Shown: positions 42,286 to 50,779 of the stretch, one piece after another
Numbering within the stretch: position 1 is the stretch's first letter
Layout of the letters: each line of letters begins with the position of its first letter
Assembly: GCF_015351025.1 (NCBI RefSeq)
Contig: NZ_JADKRV010000010.1
Span: forward strand, 62,001 to 126,000
DNA: 64,000 bases
Direction: 5' to 3'
DNA from: Curtobacterium sp. VKM Ac-1376
GTDB taxonomy: Bacteria; Actinomycetota; Actinomycetes; Actinomycetales; Microbacteriaceae
Made by a program: the position numbers and the translations under genes
The notes under the pieces: model-generated
Database searches by the model: none
What the model was told of the DNA's origin: nothing
The model's input: the letters and a program-made list of their open reading frames with translations, nothing else

Positions 42286-42942
42286 ATGACCAGCCCGTTC
42301 TCCGCCATCCTGTTCGACCTCGACGGCACCATCAGCGACTCCGCGCCGGGCATCCTCGAGAGCCTGACGCACACCTTCCGCACCGTCGGCGTCCCGGTGC
42401 CCGACCACGACACCCTGATGTCGTTCGTGGGCCCGCCGATCATGGACACGTTCCGGGTCGCGATGGGCATGGACGACGAGCTCGCCGACCGCACCCTCGC
42501 CGTCTACCGCGAGCACTACTTCTCGCACGGGGCGCTCGACTCCGAGATGTTCCCGGACATCGACGTCGTGCTGCGCACCGTGCACCAGGCCGGGTTGCCG
42601 ATCTCGACGGCGACGAGCAAGCCGGAGACCCCGGCGACCTACATCCTCGAGCACTACGGCCTCACCGGGGACATCGACATCATCACCGGCGCCAGCGACG
42701 ACGAGGTCCGGTCGAGCAAGGCCGACGTCGTCGAAGAGGCACTGCGCCGACTCGAGGCCCACGGCTTCGACACCAGCCGCCCGGTGCTGATCGGCGACCG
42801 GAAGCACGACGTCGAGGGCGCGACCGTCCACGGGGTCCCGGTCGTCTTCGCCGAGTGGGGCTACGGCTCCCCCGACGAGGCCGAGGGCACCATCGCCCGC
42901 GCAGCGACCCCGCTCGACCTGCTGCCGATCCTGCTGCCGTGA
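42286..42942 (+). CDS. HAD-family phosphatase (phosphoglycolate phosphatase-like)
   Basis: The 218-residue protein has HAD motif I as ILFDLDGTISDSAPG (residues 8-22), motif II STATSKPE and motif IV VLIGDRKHDVEGA. The helical cap between motifs I and II puts it in the Gph/PgmB subclass. Phosphoglycolate or a nucleotide is the likeliest substrate, but this is by family only. A TAGGGT box lies nine bases before the ATG. The MFS gene after it overlaps by four bases. Confidence 0.85.
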   Translation: MTSPFSAILFDLDGTISDSAPGILESLTHTFRTVGVPVPDHDTLMSFVGPPIMDTFRVAMGMDDELADRTLAVYREHYFSHGALDSEMFPDIDVVLRTVHQAGLPISTATSKPETPATYILEHYGLTGDIDIITGASDDEVRSSKADVVEEALRRLEAHGFDTSRPVLIGDRKHDVEGATVHGVPVVFAEWGYGSPDEAEGTIARAATPLDLLPILLP

Positions 42943-44225
42943 CCAGCGCCACCACGAAGGGACTGCGCGCCGCCGCGTGGGTGCTGCCCGCCGCCATCGT
43001 CCTCATCGCGCTGAACTTCCGCGGCCCGATCGTCGCGACGGCCCCGGTCATCGGCGACGTCCGTGCCGACCTCGGCCTGACCGCGACGATCGCCGGGCTC
43101 CTGACGACGATCCCCGTCCTGTGCTTCGCCCTCGCGACGCCGTTCGCGAGCTGGGTGATCGCGAAGGCCGACCCCGAGCGCGCGGTGTCGCTGTCGCTCG
43201 TCATCGTCCTCGCCGGCACCGTCGTGCGCTCGATGCCCTCGTCGGCAGCGCTGCTGATCGGCACCGCGGTGATCGGCATCGGCATCACGATCGGCAACGT
43301 GGTGATCCCGGTCGTGATCCGGCGCGACACCTCGCCGGAGCGGGTCGGCCTGGTCACCGGCGTCTACACGTCGGCGCTCAACGTCGGGTCGATGATCACC
43401 TCGCTCGGCACCGCTCCCCTGGCCGCGCTCTGGGGCTGGCCGGTCGCCATCGCGATCTGGGCGGTCTTCGCGCTCATCGCCGCTGCGGCCTGGACGTACG
43501 CGGTCGGGGCTCGTGCCGCCTGGCGCCGCCCGCTGCCGTCCGAGCAGGACGAGCCGCTGCCCGTCACCGGTCCGATCGACCAGGTGCTCGACACCGGGGC
43601 GATCCGCACCGTCCGTGCGGAGCGCGCCGCCGAGGCCGCGCGGGTCGCCGCCGCCGAACCCATCCGACCGGCACGGCGGCTCATCACGTGGGGGCTGACG
43701 CTCGCGTTCGGCGGGCAGGCGTTCTCGTACTACGCGCTCACCGCCTGGATCCCGACGCTGCTGCACGACGAGATCGGGTTCTCGAAGGCGTCGTCGGGCG
43801 CGAGCTCGTCGGTGTTCCAGATCCTCGCGGTGGTCGGTGCGCTCGGCGTCCCGCTGCTCGCGACCCGGTGGCGTCCGGCCGCGATCATCGCGCTGGTGGG
43901 CACGCTGTGGCTGGCGATGCCGCTCGGGCTGCTGGTCGCGCCGCAGCTCTGGTTGCTCTGGTCGGTGCTCGGTGGTGCGGCCCAGGGCGGTGGCATCACC
44001 GTGATCTTCATCGTGATCGTGCGGATCGTGTCGAGCGACGCCGATGCCCGCCGGATGTCCGCGTTCGTGCAGGGCGGCGGGTACCTGCTCGGGTCGGCCG
44101 GTCCGCTCGTCGCCGGGGCGTTGCACGGTGCGACGGGCACCTGGACGGCCCCGCTGCTCGTCGTGCTGGTCGCGGTGCTGACGCTCGGCATCGTCGGGAC
44201 GTTCGCCGCACGGCGCGTGTCCTGA
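42939..44225 (+). CDS. MFS transporter, CynX/NimT type
   Basis: The 428-residue protein has 12 spans. ALNFRGPIVATAPVIGDVRADLGLTATIAGLLTTIPVLCFA in the first two spans is characteristic of the CynX/NimT group, which includes cyanate and 2-nitroimidazole transporters. A 60-residue charged central loop (about 180-245) is longer than usual. No cyanase gene is nearby. GTG overlaps the HAD stop (GTGA), so the two may serve one process. Confidence 0.85.
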   Translation: MTSATTKGLRAAAWVLPAAIVLIALNFRGPIVATAPVIGDVRADLGLTATIAGLLTTIPVLCFALATPFASWVIAKADPERAVSLSLVIVLAGTVVRSMPSSAALLIGTAVIGIGITIGNVVIPVVIRRDTSPERVGLVTGVYTSALNVGSMITSLGTAPLAALWGWPVAIAIWAVFALIAAAAWTYAVGARAAWRRPLPSEQDEPLPVTGPIDQVLDTGAIRTVRAERAAEAARVAAAEPIRPARRLITWGLTLAFGGQAFSYYALTAWIPTLLHDEIGFSKASSGASSSVFQILAVVGALGVPLLATRWRPAAIIALVGTLWLAMPLGLLVAPQLWLLWSVLGGAAQGGGITVIFIVIVRIVSSDADARRMSAFVQGGGYLLGSAGPLVAGALHGATGTWTAPLLVVLVAVLTLGIVGTFAARRVS

Positions 44226-44255
44226 CCCGTCGTCGTCTGCACACTCGATGCCGCG

Positions 44256-45089
44256 TCACCGCGCGGCGAGCACCTCGCGCAGGGACATCGGCGTGCGCCC
44301 GGTGATCCGTTCGACGTCACTCGACACGTGCTGCAACGCCCCCTCGGCGATCGCCGTGTAGGTGCTCACCCAGGCATCGGCCTGCCACGGCTCCGGGTTC
44401 CACTGCGCGCGTGATGCGTACGCCTCGTCCAGGGTCTCGGGGTGGTACGTGACCGTGCGCCGGCGCACCTCGGACACCACGGCCGCTGCCTCGGCGAGGG
44501 TGATCGCCTCGGGTCCGGTCAGCTCGTACGTGCGGTCACGGTGCGCCTCGGGGTCGCGCAGCACGGCGGTCGCGACCCGTGCCACGTCGGCGCGTGCGAC
44601 CGCCGCCATCGCGCCGTCACCCGCCGGGCCGCGGATCGCGCCGTCCTCGCCGACCAGGTCCTCGACGAAGTCCAGGTAGAAGCTGTCCCGGAGGAACGTG
44701 GAGGCCATCCCGGTGCCGCGGATCGCCTGTTCCGTCGCCCAGTGGTCGCGTCCCAGCGTGAAGGTCGCGTCGGGAGCCGCGCCGAGGAACGACGTGTAGA
44801 CCACGTGCTGCACACCAGCCGCCGCGGCCGCGCCGACGAACGCGCGGTGCTGGTCGAGGCGGTCCTCGGCCTCGGCCGCGGAGACCATGAGGAGCACGTC
44901 CACGCTCTCGAGCGCCGCCCGGCTCGCCTCGACGTCGGCGAACGTCGCGACCGCGACCTCGGTGCCGGGCAGCTCCGGCGCACGCGAGGCGTCGCGCACG
45001 AGCATCCGGAACGGCACGCCGTCCGCGGCGAGCGCCCGTGCCACGGCGCCTCCGATGTTGCCGGTCGCTCCGGTGATGGCGATGGTCAT
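44256..45089 (-). CDS. NmrA-like NAD(P)-binding protein (QOR2 type)
   Basis: The 277 residues form an atypical [11 protein letters not shown] at 7-14, a short dinucleotide fold, [10 protein letters not shown], and a C-terminal part with [15 protein letters not shown]. The wording is that of YtfG/quinone oxidoreductase 2-like proteins that sense or reduce with NADPH. The usual SDR tyrosine-lysine pair is not clear. A GAGGAG ribosome site precedes ATG 45089. It is convergent with the CynX-like gene. Confidence 0.82.
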   Translation of the reverse strand: MTIAITGATGNIGGAVARALAADGVPFRMLVRDASRAPELPGTEVAVATFADVEASRAALESVDVLLMVSAAEAEDRLDQHRAFVGAAAAAGVQHVVYTSFLGAAPDATFTLGRDHWATEQAIRGTGMASTFLRDSFYLDFVEDLVGEDGAIRGPAGDGAMAAVARADVARVATAVLRDPEAHRDRTYELTGPEAITLAEAAAVVSEVRRRTVTYHPETLDEAYASRAQWNPEPWQADAWVSTYTAIAEGALQHVSSDVERITGRTPMSLREVLAAR

Positions 45090-45141
45090 CGTCGCTCCTC
45101 GTGTCGGTGTCGGTTCGTGGTCGTGTCGCGGTGGTCGGGAC

Positions 45142-45783
45142 TCACGTCCACACCGTCCTGGAGGCCCGCATCACCGTGCGCGCGACCCTCGCCGCGTTCA
45201 CGCCGTCGACCTCCACCGCCCAGGCGCGGGCGGCGTCGTGGTCGCGGCCGTGGCGCATGTGCCGCCCGACCAGGCGGTCGAGACGCACCCCGTCGTCGAC
45301 GGCGCAGAACCAGGTCTCCGTGAACAGCCCGGCGAGCGCCGACCACGGTGCCGTGTCGTCGAGCAGGTAGTTGCCCTCGGACACCACGAGCCGTGCTGCG
45401 CGGGGGACGGCGATGCTCCCCGCGACGGGCTCGTCGACGCGGCGGTCGAAGTCCGGTGCCCAGACGACGTCCTCGTCCGCTGCGACCAGGCGGCGGACCA
45501 GCGCGACGTAGCCGTCCGCGTCGAAGGTGTCGGCCGCACCCTTGCGGTCGTGCCGGCCGAGGGCGTCGAGTGCTGCGTTCGACAGGTGGAAGCCGTCCAT
45601 CGGGACCTGCACCGCCGTGCCCACGCCGAGCCGGCGGTCGACGGCGGTCACGACGCGACGGGCGAGCGTGGACTTGCCGGCACCTGGCGCCCCGGCGATC
45701 CCGAGCACGGTGCGCGTGCCGGAACCGGCCAGCTCGAGCGCACGCTCGACGGCCTGGTCGACGGTCATGCCGCAGTCGCTCAC
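45142..45783 (-). CDS. Nucleoside/phosphoribulokinase-family P-loop kinase
   Basis: The 213-residue protein has Walker [10 protein letters not shown] (residues 31-39), a lid or substrate segment [24 protein letters not shown], and [11 protein letters not shown], the Walker B-like strand of the uridine kinase/YggC/FrcK group. It phosphorylates a small sugar or nucleoside; the substrate is not known. The GTG at 45783 or the ATG five codons later could be the start. It faces a broken VOC gene. Confidence 0.82.
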   Translation of the reverse strand: MSDCGMTVDQAVERALELAGSGTRTVLGIAGAPGAGKSTLARRVVTAVDRRLGVGTAVQVPMDGFHLSNAALDALGRHDRKGAADTFDADGYVALVRRLVAADEDVVWAPDFDRRVDEPVAGSIAVPRAARLVVSEGNYLLDDTAPWSALAGLFTETWFCAVDDGVRLDRLVGRHMRHGRDHDAARAWAVEVDGVNAARVARTVMRASRTVWT

Positions 45784-45990
45784 GGCCTCATCCTCGCAGA
45801 GGCGTCCACGGTGCTGAACTTCCCCGTGCCGGACATCGACGCCGCGGTCGACGAACTCACCGCGAAGGGCGTCACGTTCCTGCGGAATGAGGGGATGACC
45901 GACGACAGGGGCGTGAGCCGGAAGGGTGGGCCGCTCATCGCCTGGTTCACCGATCCGTCGGGCAACGTCGTGAGCATCCTCGAGGAGTGA
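45784..45990 (+). pseudogene. Remnant of a VOC (glyoxalase-family) gene
   Basis: The frame encodes only the C-terminal half of a VOC domain: [20 protein letters not shown], then [17 protein letters not shown] and a stop. The first beta-alpha-beta module is absent and the frame runs straight into the start of the antisense kinase gene, so about 60 residues are missing. A GTG at 45811 could start a 59-residue peptide, but no ribosome site is visible. Confidence 0.7.
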
Positions 45991-46081
45991 ACGGCAGGCG
46001 CTCCGCGACCTCGGCTGGCGTGTTCAGCCTCCGGTGCCCGCCGACGTCCCGCCGCAGTTCGCCGTCCTGACCGCCGGGTGA
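45989..46081 (+). pseudogene. Coding-like 3' remnant
   Basis: In the frame starting one base into the VOC stop, 30 codons read ERQALRDLGWRVQPP and then VPADVPPQFAVLTAG before a stop, with coding-like composition but no start. It looks like the tail of a lost gene beside the VOC remnant. I do not recognise the family. Confidence 0.3.
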
Positions 46082-46086
46082 CGCGG

Positions 46087-46527
46087 TCAGCGGGGGAGCG
46101 CGCCCGCCCAACTGAGGGCGATGGGGACGAGCAGGCCGTGGCGGTGGTGCGGGAGTTCGGCGACGGGGATCCAGCGGGACTCGTCGGTGGAGCCGTCGAG
46201 TTCGTCACGCCGCTCGCCGCCGACGATCGTCGCCCGGAACACCACCTGCACGGCCTTCATCGGACGACCGTTGGTGTGCAGGCGACGCTCCGCGGGGATG
46301 ATGTGGTGCCGGACGCCGAGCAGGGCGCCGGCCTGGGCCTCGTACCCGGTCTCCTCGCGGATCTCGCGCACGACGGCCTGTTCGACGGTCTCGTCGAACT
46401 CGACCCCGCCGCCCGGCAGCGTCCACGTGCCCGCGTCGGGGCGGCGCAGCTTCGCCAGGAGCACGCGGTCACCATCCGTGATCACGCCGTAGGCGGCGAG
46501 CCGGGTGTCGTAGTCCGTGTACTCCAT
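46087..46527 (-). CDS. Nudix hydrolase
   Basis: The 146-residue protein is a single Nudix domain with the box GGGVEFDETVEQAVVREIREETG (read in two halves around residues 39-61: G-x5-E and REIREETG both intact). VRHHIIPAERR and a C-terminal WIPVAELPHH complete the fold. Substrate unknown. CATGGT lies six bases upstream of the ATG, so initiation may be leaderless. It follows the TetR gene on the same strand. Confidence 0.87.
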   Translation of the reverse strand: MEYTDYDTRLAAYGVITDGDRVLLAKLRRPDAGTWTLPGGGVEFDETVEQAVVREIREETGYEAQAGALLGVRHHIIPAERRLHTNGRPMKAVQVVFRATIVGGERRDELDGSTDESRWIPVAELPHHRHGLLVPIALSWAGALPR

Positions 46528-46610
46528 GGCCCGACCATGCCAGGTGCGTGCTCCGACGCACGCAAGCCGCGCCGCGCCTCCAGGCCGTGCCGTGACGGCG
46601 GACCGGAACG

Positions 46611-47201
46611 TCAGGCGCCGACGCGAGCCGCTGCCCAGCCGACCCGCATCCGCGAGACGGCGCGATCGAACCCGCTGAGCGGTTCGGCGTCGTCGCGGAC
46701 CATCGACTGCAGCTGGAGCCCCTCGTACAGCGCCATGAGCTGCTCCGCAGCGTGTCGGGGCGATGCGCCGCGGGGCTCACGACCGGCGACGACGTCACGG
46801 ACCAGACCGAAGGTGAGGTCCTCGAACGCCCGGGTGTACTGGGTCCGGAACCAGCCCGCTGCCGGGTGGCCGGGGTTGGAAGCGGCGCTGAGCACGGCGA
46901 TGCGGAGTCGCACGAGGCCGGGGTCCTCGATGCCGGCCTGCAGCCGCGCACGCAGGTAGGCAACGACCCCATCACGTTCGGCGACGGGCCAGAGCGAGCG
47001 ACGGCTGCCGTTGTTCCACCGGTCGATGACGGCGACGACGAGCAAGTCCCACGTCGGGAACGCTCGGTGCACGTCCGCGACGGGGACCTCGGCGTGCGCG
47101 GCGACCTCGTCCGGGCCGACCCGGTGGAAGTCCCCGGCGCGGTAGGCGTCGATCGCACCGGCCACGATGCGTGCGCGGAGGTCGGCGTCGGTCGTGGGCA
47201 T
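46611..47201 (-). CDS. TetR-family transcriptional regulator
   Basis: The 196-residue protein has an N-terminal TetR DNA-binding domain (RARIVAGAIDAYRAGDFHRVGPDEVAAHAEVP spread over residues 9-45, then DVHRAFPTWDLLVVAVIDRW) and a helical ligand domain. The recognition helix VPVADVHRAFPTWD departs from the usual LYYHFxSK wording. CACAAT lies seven bases before the ATG. The Nudix gene downstream is a candidate target or partner. Confidence 0.8.
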   Translation of the reverse strand: MPTTDADLRARIVAGAIDAYRAGDFHRVGPDEVAAHAEVPVADVHRAFPTWDLLVVAVIDRWNNGSRRSLWPVAERDGVVAYLRARLQAGIEDPGLVRLRIAVLSAASNPGHPAAGWFRTQYTRAFEDLTFGLVRDVVAGREPRGASPRHAAEQLMALYEGLQLQSMVRDDAEPLSGFDRAVSRMRVGWAAARVGA

Positions 47202-47308
47202 GCTGACGATTGTGGAGGGGCGGGTGGAAACCCCGCGACCGCCAGTTCAGGGGGTCCGGCGCGCACCCTGTCCGCCGGCACCCCCGGGTCCGCCGCGGTC
47301 AGCCGCGG

Positions 47309-48631
47309 TCAGCCGCGGTCGAACGTCAGGGTCTCGTCGTCGGGAGCCCTGACTCCACCGGTGCGCGCGAACTCCGCCCAGATCGCCCGGAAGGCCCGGC
47401 CGCGCCGCTCGACCTCGGGCCAGTCGCGCTCCGGCACGAAGCGGGTGCCGGCCCAGGCCTCGCGCCCGCCGAGCAACAGCGGCAGATCACTCATGTGCAC
47501 GGCCCCGGTCGGTGCAGTCGTCACGCCGCGGACCAGACGGTAGGACGTGGCCCGGCCGCCGGCTCGTCGGTGCCGCTCGGTGAAGCGTCGCACGTCGCGC
47601 CCGTAGATGACGTCGGAGAGGGGCCGCACGAGCCACCAGCGGAGCGCGGATCGGAGCACCCGCGACCGTGCTGTTCGTCGGAGCCCGGGTACGAGCGGCA
47701 CGTACATGCCGGCTTCGTCGGTGCCCGACCCGATGAGCACGTCGATGTCGGGGGCGACCCGACTCCAGGCTGCGTCGAGGTCGCGCTCCGCGGGGAGCGG
47801 CGGGAACCCGTACTGGGTGCCGAACGGCATGCCGCCGGCCAGCCCGTAGGGAGCGGCGGCGCGGGTGCCGAGCGCCTGCCGGTCGAGCAGGTCGTCGAGC
47901 GGGGTGTCGGGGTGGACGGCGCCGACCGCTCGGATCATGGCGCGGTTCATCCGGGCTCGACGGCGGGACAGCCCGAGCGGTGCGCTCTGGATGATCGCGC
48001 GGCGGAACAGTCCCTCGGCACCGGCGCTGATCATGAGGTGCGCGGCAGCGTCCCCACCGGCGGACTGGCCGAAGACCGTCACCAGGTCGGGGTCGCCGCC
48101 GAATGCCGCGATGTTCCCGCGGACCCAGCGCAGCGACTCGACCAGGTCGAGCAACCCGAGGTTCGCGGGGATCGTCCGGCCGTCACCGAGGAACCCGAGG
48201 ATCCCGAGCCGGAACGTGACCGAGACCACGACGACGCGCTGCTCGGTCACCAGGTCGCGGGCGTCGTAGATCGGCAGGTCTCCGCCGCCGATGACGTAGG
48301 AGCCGCCGTGGATCCACACCATCACGGGCAGGCGCTCGTCCGGCCGGAGGTCGGCGGGCAGGGTGATCGACAGGCGCTGGCAGTGCTCGTCGATCTCGAT
48401 CCCCTCGACGGGGTTGAGCAGCTGGTCGACGAACTGCGCGTGCGGCTGCGGTGCCACCGGCGAGGGGGTCGACGCGTGCAGTTCGGCCTCGAAGGGCGGC
48501 ATCGGCTCCGGCGGCGCGAAGCGCTCGGCCCGCGCGTACGGGATCCCGAGCACGCGCACCACAGCACCGTCGACCGTTCCGACGATGCGTCCGACCGGGG
48601 TGTCGAAGGGGGCTGGGGTGGCGTCGAGCAT
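47309..48631 (-). CDS. Type-B carboxylesterase/lipase family protein
   Basis: The 440-residue alpha/beta hydrolase has the oxyanion region VMVWIHGGSYVIGG, nucleophile elbow FGQSAGG, the acid in GTDEAGMY and the His in AVHMSDLPLLLG, matching the type-B carboxylesterase triad. The N-terminus VGRIVGTVDGAVVRVLGIPYA is also typical. No signal peptide is seen, so it is cytoplasmic. ATG 48631 follows a TAGCGT box by seven bases. A CCGCGGTCAG triplet repeat abuts the stop codon. Confidence 0.9.
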   Translation of the reverse strand: MLDATPAPFDTPVGRIVGTVDGAVVRVLGIPYARAERFAPPEPMPPFEAELHASTPSPVAPQPHAQFVDQLLNPVEGIEIDEHCQRLSITLPADLRPDERLPVMVWIHGGSYVIGGGDLPIYDARDLVTEQRVVVVSVTFRLGILGFLGDGRTIPANLGLLDLVESLRWVRGNIAAFGGDPDLVTVFGQSAGGDAAAHLMISAGAEGLFRRAIIQSAPLGLSRRRARMNRAMIRAVGAVHPDTPLDDLLDRQALGTRAAAPYGLAGGMPFGTQYGFPPLPAERDLDAAWSRVAPDIDVLIGSGTDEAGMYVPLVPGLRRTARSRVLRSALRWWLVRPLSDVIYGRDVRRFTERHRRAGGRATSYRLVRGVTTAPTGAVHMSDLPLLLGGREAWAGTRFVPERDWPEVERRGRAFRAIWAEFARTGGVRAPDDETLTFDRG

Positions 48632-48638
48632 GTGGTTC

Positions 48639-48644
48639 ACGCTA
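48639..48644 (-). promoter_or_regulatory. -10 box of a leaderless esterase promoter
   Basis: On the minus strand TAGCGT ends seven bases before the ATG at 48631, the same hexamer and spacing as for the gene at 6391. Confidence 0.4.
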
Positions 48645-48676
48645 TCGGTGCGGACACGACGAGCGGACATGCCGAA

Positions 48677-48703
48677 GGCCGCCCCGATGTGATCGGGACG
48701 GCC
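48677..48703 (-). terminator. Terminator hairpin
   Basis: A 12 bp stem with one G-T pair (48677-48688 and 48692-48703) and a three-base loop lies about 45 bp past the stop of the small membrane protein gene and before the esterase promoter. Confidence 0.6.
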
Positions 48704-48746
48704 CTGGTTCCGGCTCAGGGAGCCGGGTGCACGTGGTGCTCGGGGG

Positions 48747-49058
48747 TCAGTTCGAGCGCCCGTTGACGTCGCGTCGGTCGTCGTCGTTCCAGTCGGGCTT
48801 GCGCACGCCGGCCTTGGCGATGCCACGGCTGACGATGTAGGCAGCCGTCACGATCGCGACGTACAGCCAAGCCTGGTCAGCACCGAAGCCGGTGTGGCCC
48901 TCGTCGGCGTTGTCGACGACCGCCGAGGCGACGAGGATCGCGATCGACACGACCAGCCAGGCGTAGAACTCGGTGGTCTTGAGCGCGGACTTGGTCTCGT
49001 TCCAGGTGGCACGGACGACGGAGTCGTTCCGTGCGGGACGCCCTGCAGTGTTCGACAT
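48747..49058 (-). CDS. Small two-span membrane protein
   Basis: The 103-residue protein has a hydrophilic head (MSNTAGRPARNDSVVRATWNETK), two hydrophobic segments (WLVVSIAILVASAVV and WLYVAIVTAAYIVSRGIA) and an acidic/basic tail. It resembles small actinobacterial membrane proteins of unknown function; I cannot name the family. A good GAAGGAG ribosome site precedes the ATG. It diverges from a MarR-type gene. Confidence 0.78.
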   Translation of the reverse strand: MSNTAGRPARNDSVVRATWNETKSALKTTEFYAWLVVSIAILVASAVVDNADEGHTGFGADQAWLYVAIVTAAYIVSRGIAKAGVRKPDWNDDDRRDVNGRSN

Positions 49059-49169
49059 GGTCACTCCTTCTGATCTCCGCCACCGCACATCGGTGGCGCC
49101 ATGACGACGACACTTGTCTCACCCGGCTGATTACTTACCCAGTTTGCGTTCCCAGCTTCATGGCGGAAC

Positions 49170-49721
49170 ATGGCATCTATCCACCAAACGACGGGACGGG
49201 ACACGATGGGCACCGAGAACCACGCTCACAGCGAGTCCGACCTCTTCGCCCAGCAGCCCCGTACCGCCGAGGGTGCGGCTGCCATCGCGAGCCTGCAGGC
49301 ACTGAGCGACAGCATCCACGATGCTGACGAGCAGGCACTGCGCGCAATGGGGATGTTGCCCATCGACGCCCTGGCGCTCCGGCACCTCGTCCTCGCGCAC
49401 CGCGACGGACGGGCGATGCACCCGACGCAGCTCGCGCGGGCGCTGCGGCTCTCCACCGCCGGCGCCACGAAGCTCATCGACCGGCTCGTGCGCGACGGGC
49501 GGGCGGAACGACGCCCGAACCCGACGGACCGCCGCGGGATCATCGTCACCGCCACCGCCGGCGCTGAGCAGGACCTCGTCCGCGCCTACGGACACATCCG
49601 CGCCCCGCTCATCGAGACCATCGACGCGCTCAGCGACGACGAGGCGACCGCGGTGCAGCGGTTCGCCTCCCGTCTCGCCGAGGCACTCCGGCAGGAGTTC
49701 CCCGCGCCCGAGCCCGCTTGA
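49170..49721 (+). CDS. MarR-family transcriptional regulator
   Basis: A winged-helix regulator of 183 residues. MLPIDALALRHLVLAHRDG, then PTQLARALRLSTAGATKLIDRLVRDGRAERRPNPTDRRGIIV (split over the recognition helix and wing) is classic MarR wording, ending in the wing DRR. The start may be ATG 49170 or ATG 49206, the latter after a G-rich stretch. It shares a 111 bp divergent gap with the small membrane protein gene, a possible target. Confidence 0.87.
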   Translation: MASIHQTTGRDTMGTENHAHSESDLFAQQPRTAEGAAAIASLQALSDSIHDADEQALRAMGMLPIDALALRHLVLAHRDGRAMHPTQLARALRLSTAGATKLIDRLVRDGRAERRPNPTDRRGIIVTATAGAEQDLVRAYGHIRAPLIETIDALSDDEATAVQRFASRLAEALRQEFPAPEPA

Positions 49722-49897
49722 GACCCGGACGGGTCGGCGGGTGACGGGTGCTGTCGCACGTTGGCGGCGAGCTGGGCGAGCAGCCACGCGAGCGTCAGTT
49801 TGGTGACGTCGGGCGAGCTGACGGTCTGGGTGCTCGGGGCGGGATCCGGAGCCCGTCACAAGGGGCAGCAAAACTACACACCGGGTGGTTTTTGGGG

Positions 49898-49903
49898 TAG
49901 CGT
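49898..49903 (+). promoter_or_regulatory. Probable -10 box of the isomerase/oxidoreductase operon
   Basis: TAGCGT lies in the 257 bp gap before the isomerase gene, in a locally A+T-richer stretch. A start near 49911 would give a leader of about 68 nt ending in the ribosome site GAAGGAG (49964-49970). The rest of the gap shows no recognised element. Confidence 0.35.
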
Positions 49904-49978
49904 CGTCATCGATCTCGCCGCGGAGCATCGCTCCTCGACGGGCCGCGACACCCAGCCAGGATCGAAGGAGCCTCTGCA

Positions 49979-50779
49979 ATGCCCACCACTTCTGTGCAGC
50001 TGTACTCACTGCGCGACGCCGTCGCCGAAGACCTCGACAAAGCCATCGCCCGTGTCGCCGAGATCGGGTACGAGAACGTCGAGCCCTACGCGTTCGTCGA
50101 GCGCGCCGCCGACCTCGAGCGTGCGTTCGCGGCCACCGGCCTGAAGGCTCCGTCCGGCCACGTCGCCGTGATCGACGCCGAGGACACCGCGCCGATCTGG
50201 GACGCCGCGGAGCGTCTCGGCATCCACACCGTCATCGACCCCTTCATCCCGACGGACCGCTGGCAGACCGCCGATGACGTCGCGAAGATCGCCGAGCGCG
50301 TCAACGAGCTGACCGCCGAGGCCGCCGGCCGTGGCCTGCAGTTCGGCTACCACAACCACCAGTGGGAGTTCACGAACAAGGTCGACGGCCGCACCGTCTA
50401 CGACCTGTTCGTGTCGCAGCTGTCGCCCGAGACCGTGCTCGAGGTCGACACCTTCTGGGCGACCGTCGGTGGCGCCGATGCCCCCGCCGTCCTCAAGGGC
50501 CTCGGCGACCGGGTCGTCGCGATCCACGTGAAGGACGGCAAGGTCGACGGTGACATCCGCACCGCGCTGCCGTCGTCCGAGAGTGCTCTCATCGTGCCCG
50601 AGGCACTGCAGCGCGCCTTCGAGAACCAGACCCCGGCCGGTCAGGGCGACGTCGACGTCGCCGCGATCCTCGCCGCCGCACCACAGGCGATCCGCGTCGT
50701 CGAGTTCGACGCGTACAAGGGCGACGTCTTCGAGGGCATCACCGAGTCCCTCACCTGGCTGCGGGACAACGACAAGTGA
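49979..50779 (+). CDS. Sugar phosphate isomerase/epimerase (TIM barrel, IolE/YcjR type)
   Basis: The 266-residue xylose-isomerase-like barrel has QLYSLRDAVAEDLDKAIARVAEIGYENVE at the start (split family signature), FGYHNHQWEF with a metal-binding His, LEVDTFWATVGG and VAIHVKDG with the second His. These enzymes epimerise or dehydrate sugar derivatives with a divalent metal. The Gfo/Idh/MocA dehydrogenase next to it is a common partner, indicating oxidation and rearrangement of a sugar or inositol. A strong ribosome site supports the start. Confidence 0.88.
   Translation: MPTTSVQLYSLRDAVAEDLDKAIARVAEIGYENVEPYAFVERAADLERAFAATGLKAPSGHVAVIDAEDTAPIWDAAERLGIHTVIDPFIPTDRWQTADDVAKIAERVNELTAEAAGRGLQFGYHNHQWEFTNKVDGRTVYDLFVSQLSPETVLEVDTFWATVGGADAPAVLKGLGDRVVAIHVKDGKVDGDIRTALPSSESALIVPEALQRAFENQTPAGQGDVDVAAILAAAPQAIRVVEFDAYKGDVFEGITESLTWLRDNDK

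Noticed and set aside
42206-46581. GCCGCGCCTCCAG shared between two intergenic places
   Set aside because: A 13-base G+C-rich match in 64 kb of such DNA is expected by chance.
49722-49860. Coding-like minus-strand stretch (VTKLTLAWLLAQLAANV) in the gap after the MarR gene
   Set aside because: No start codon, ribosome site or recognisable family; too short to separate from chance.
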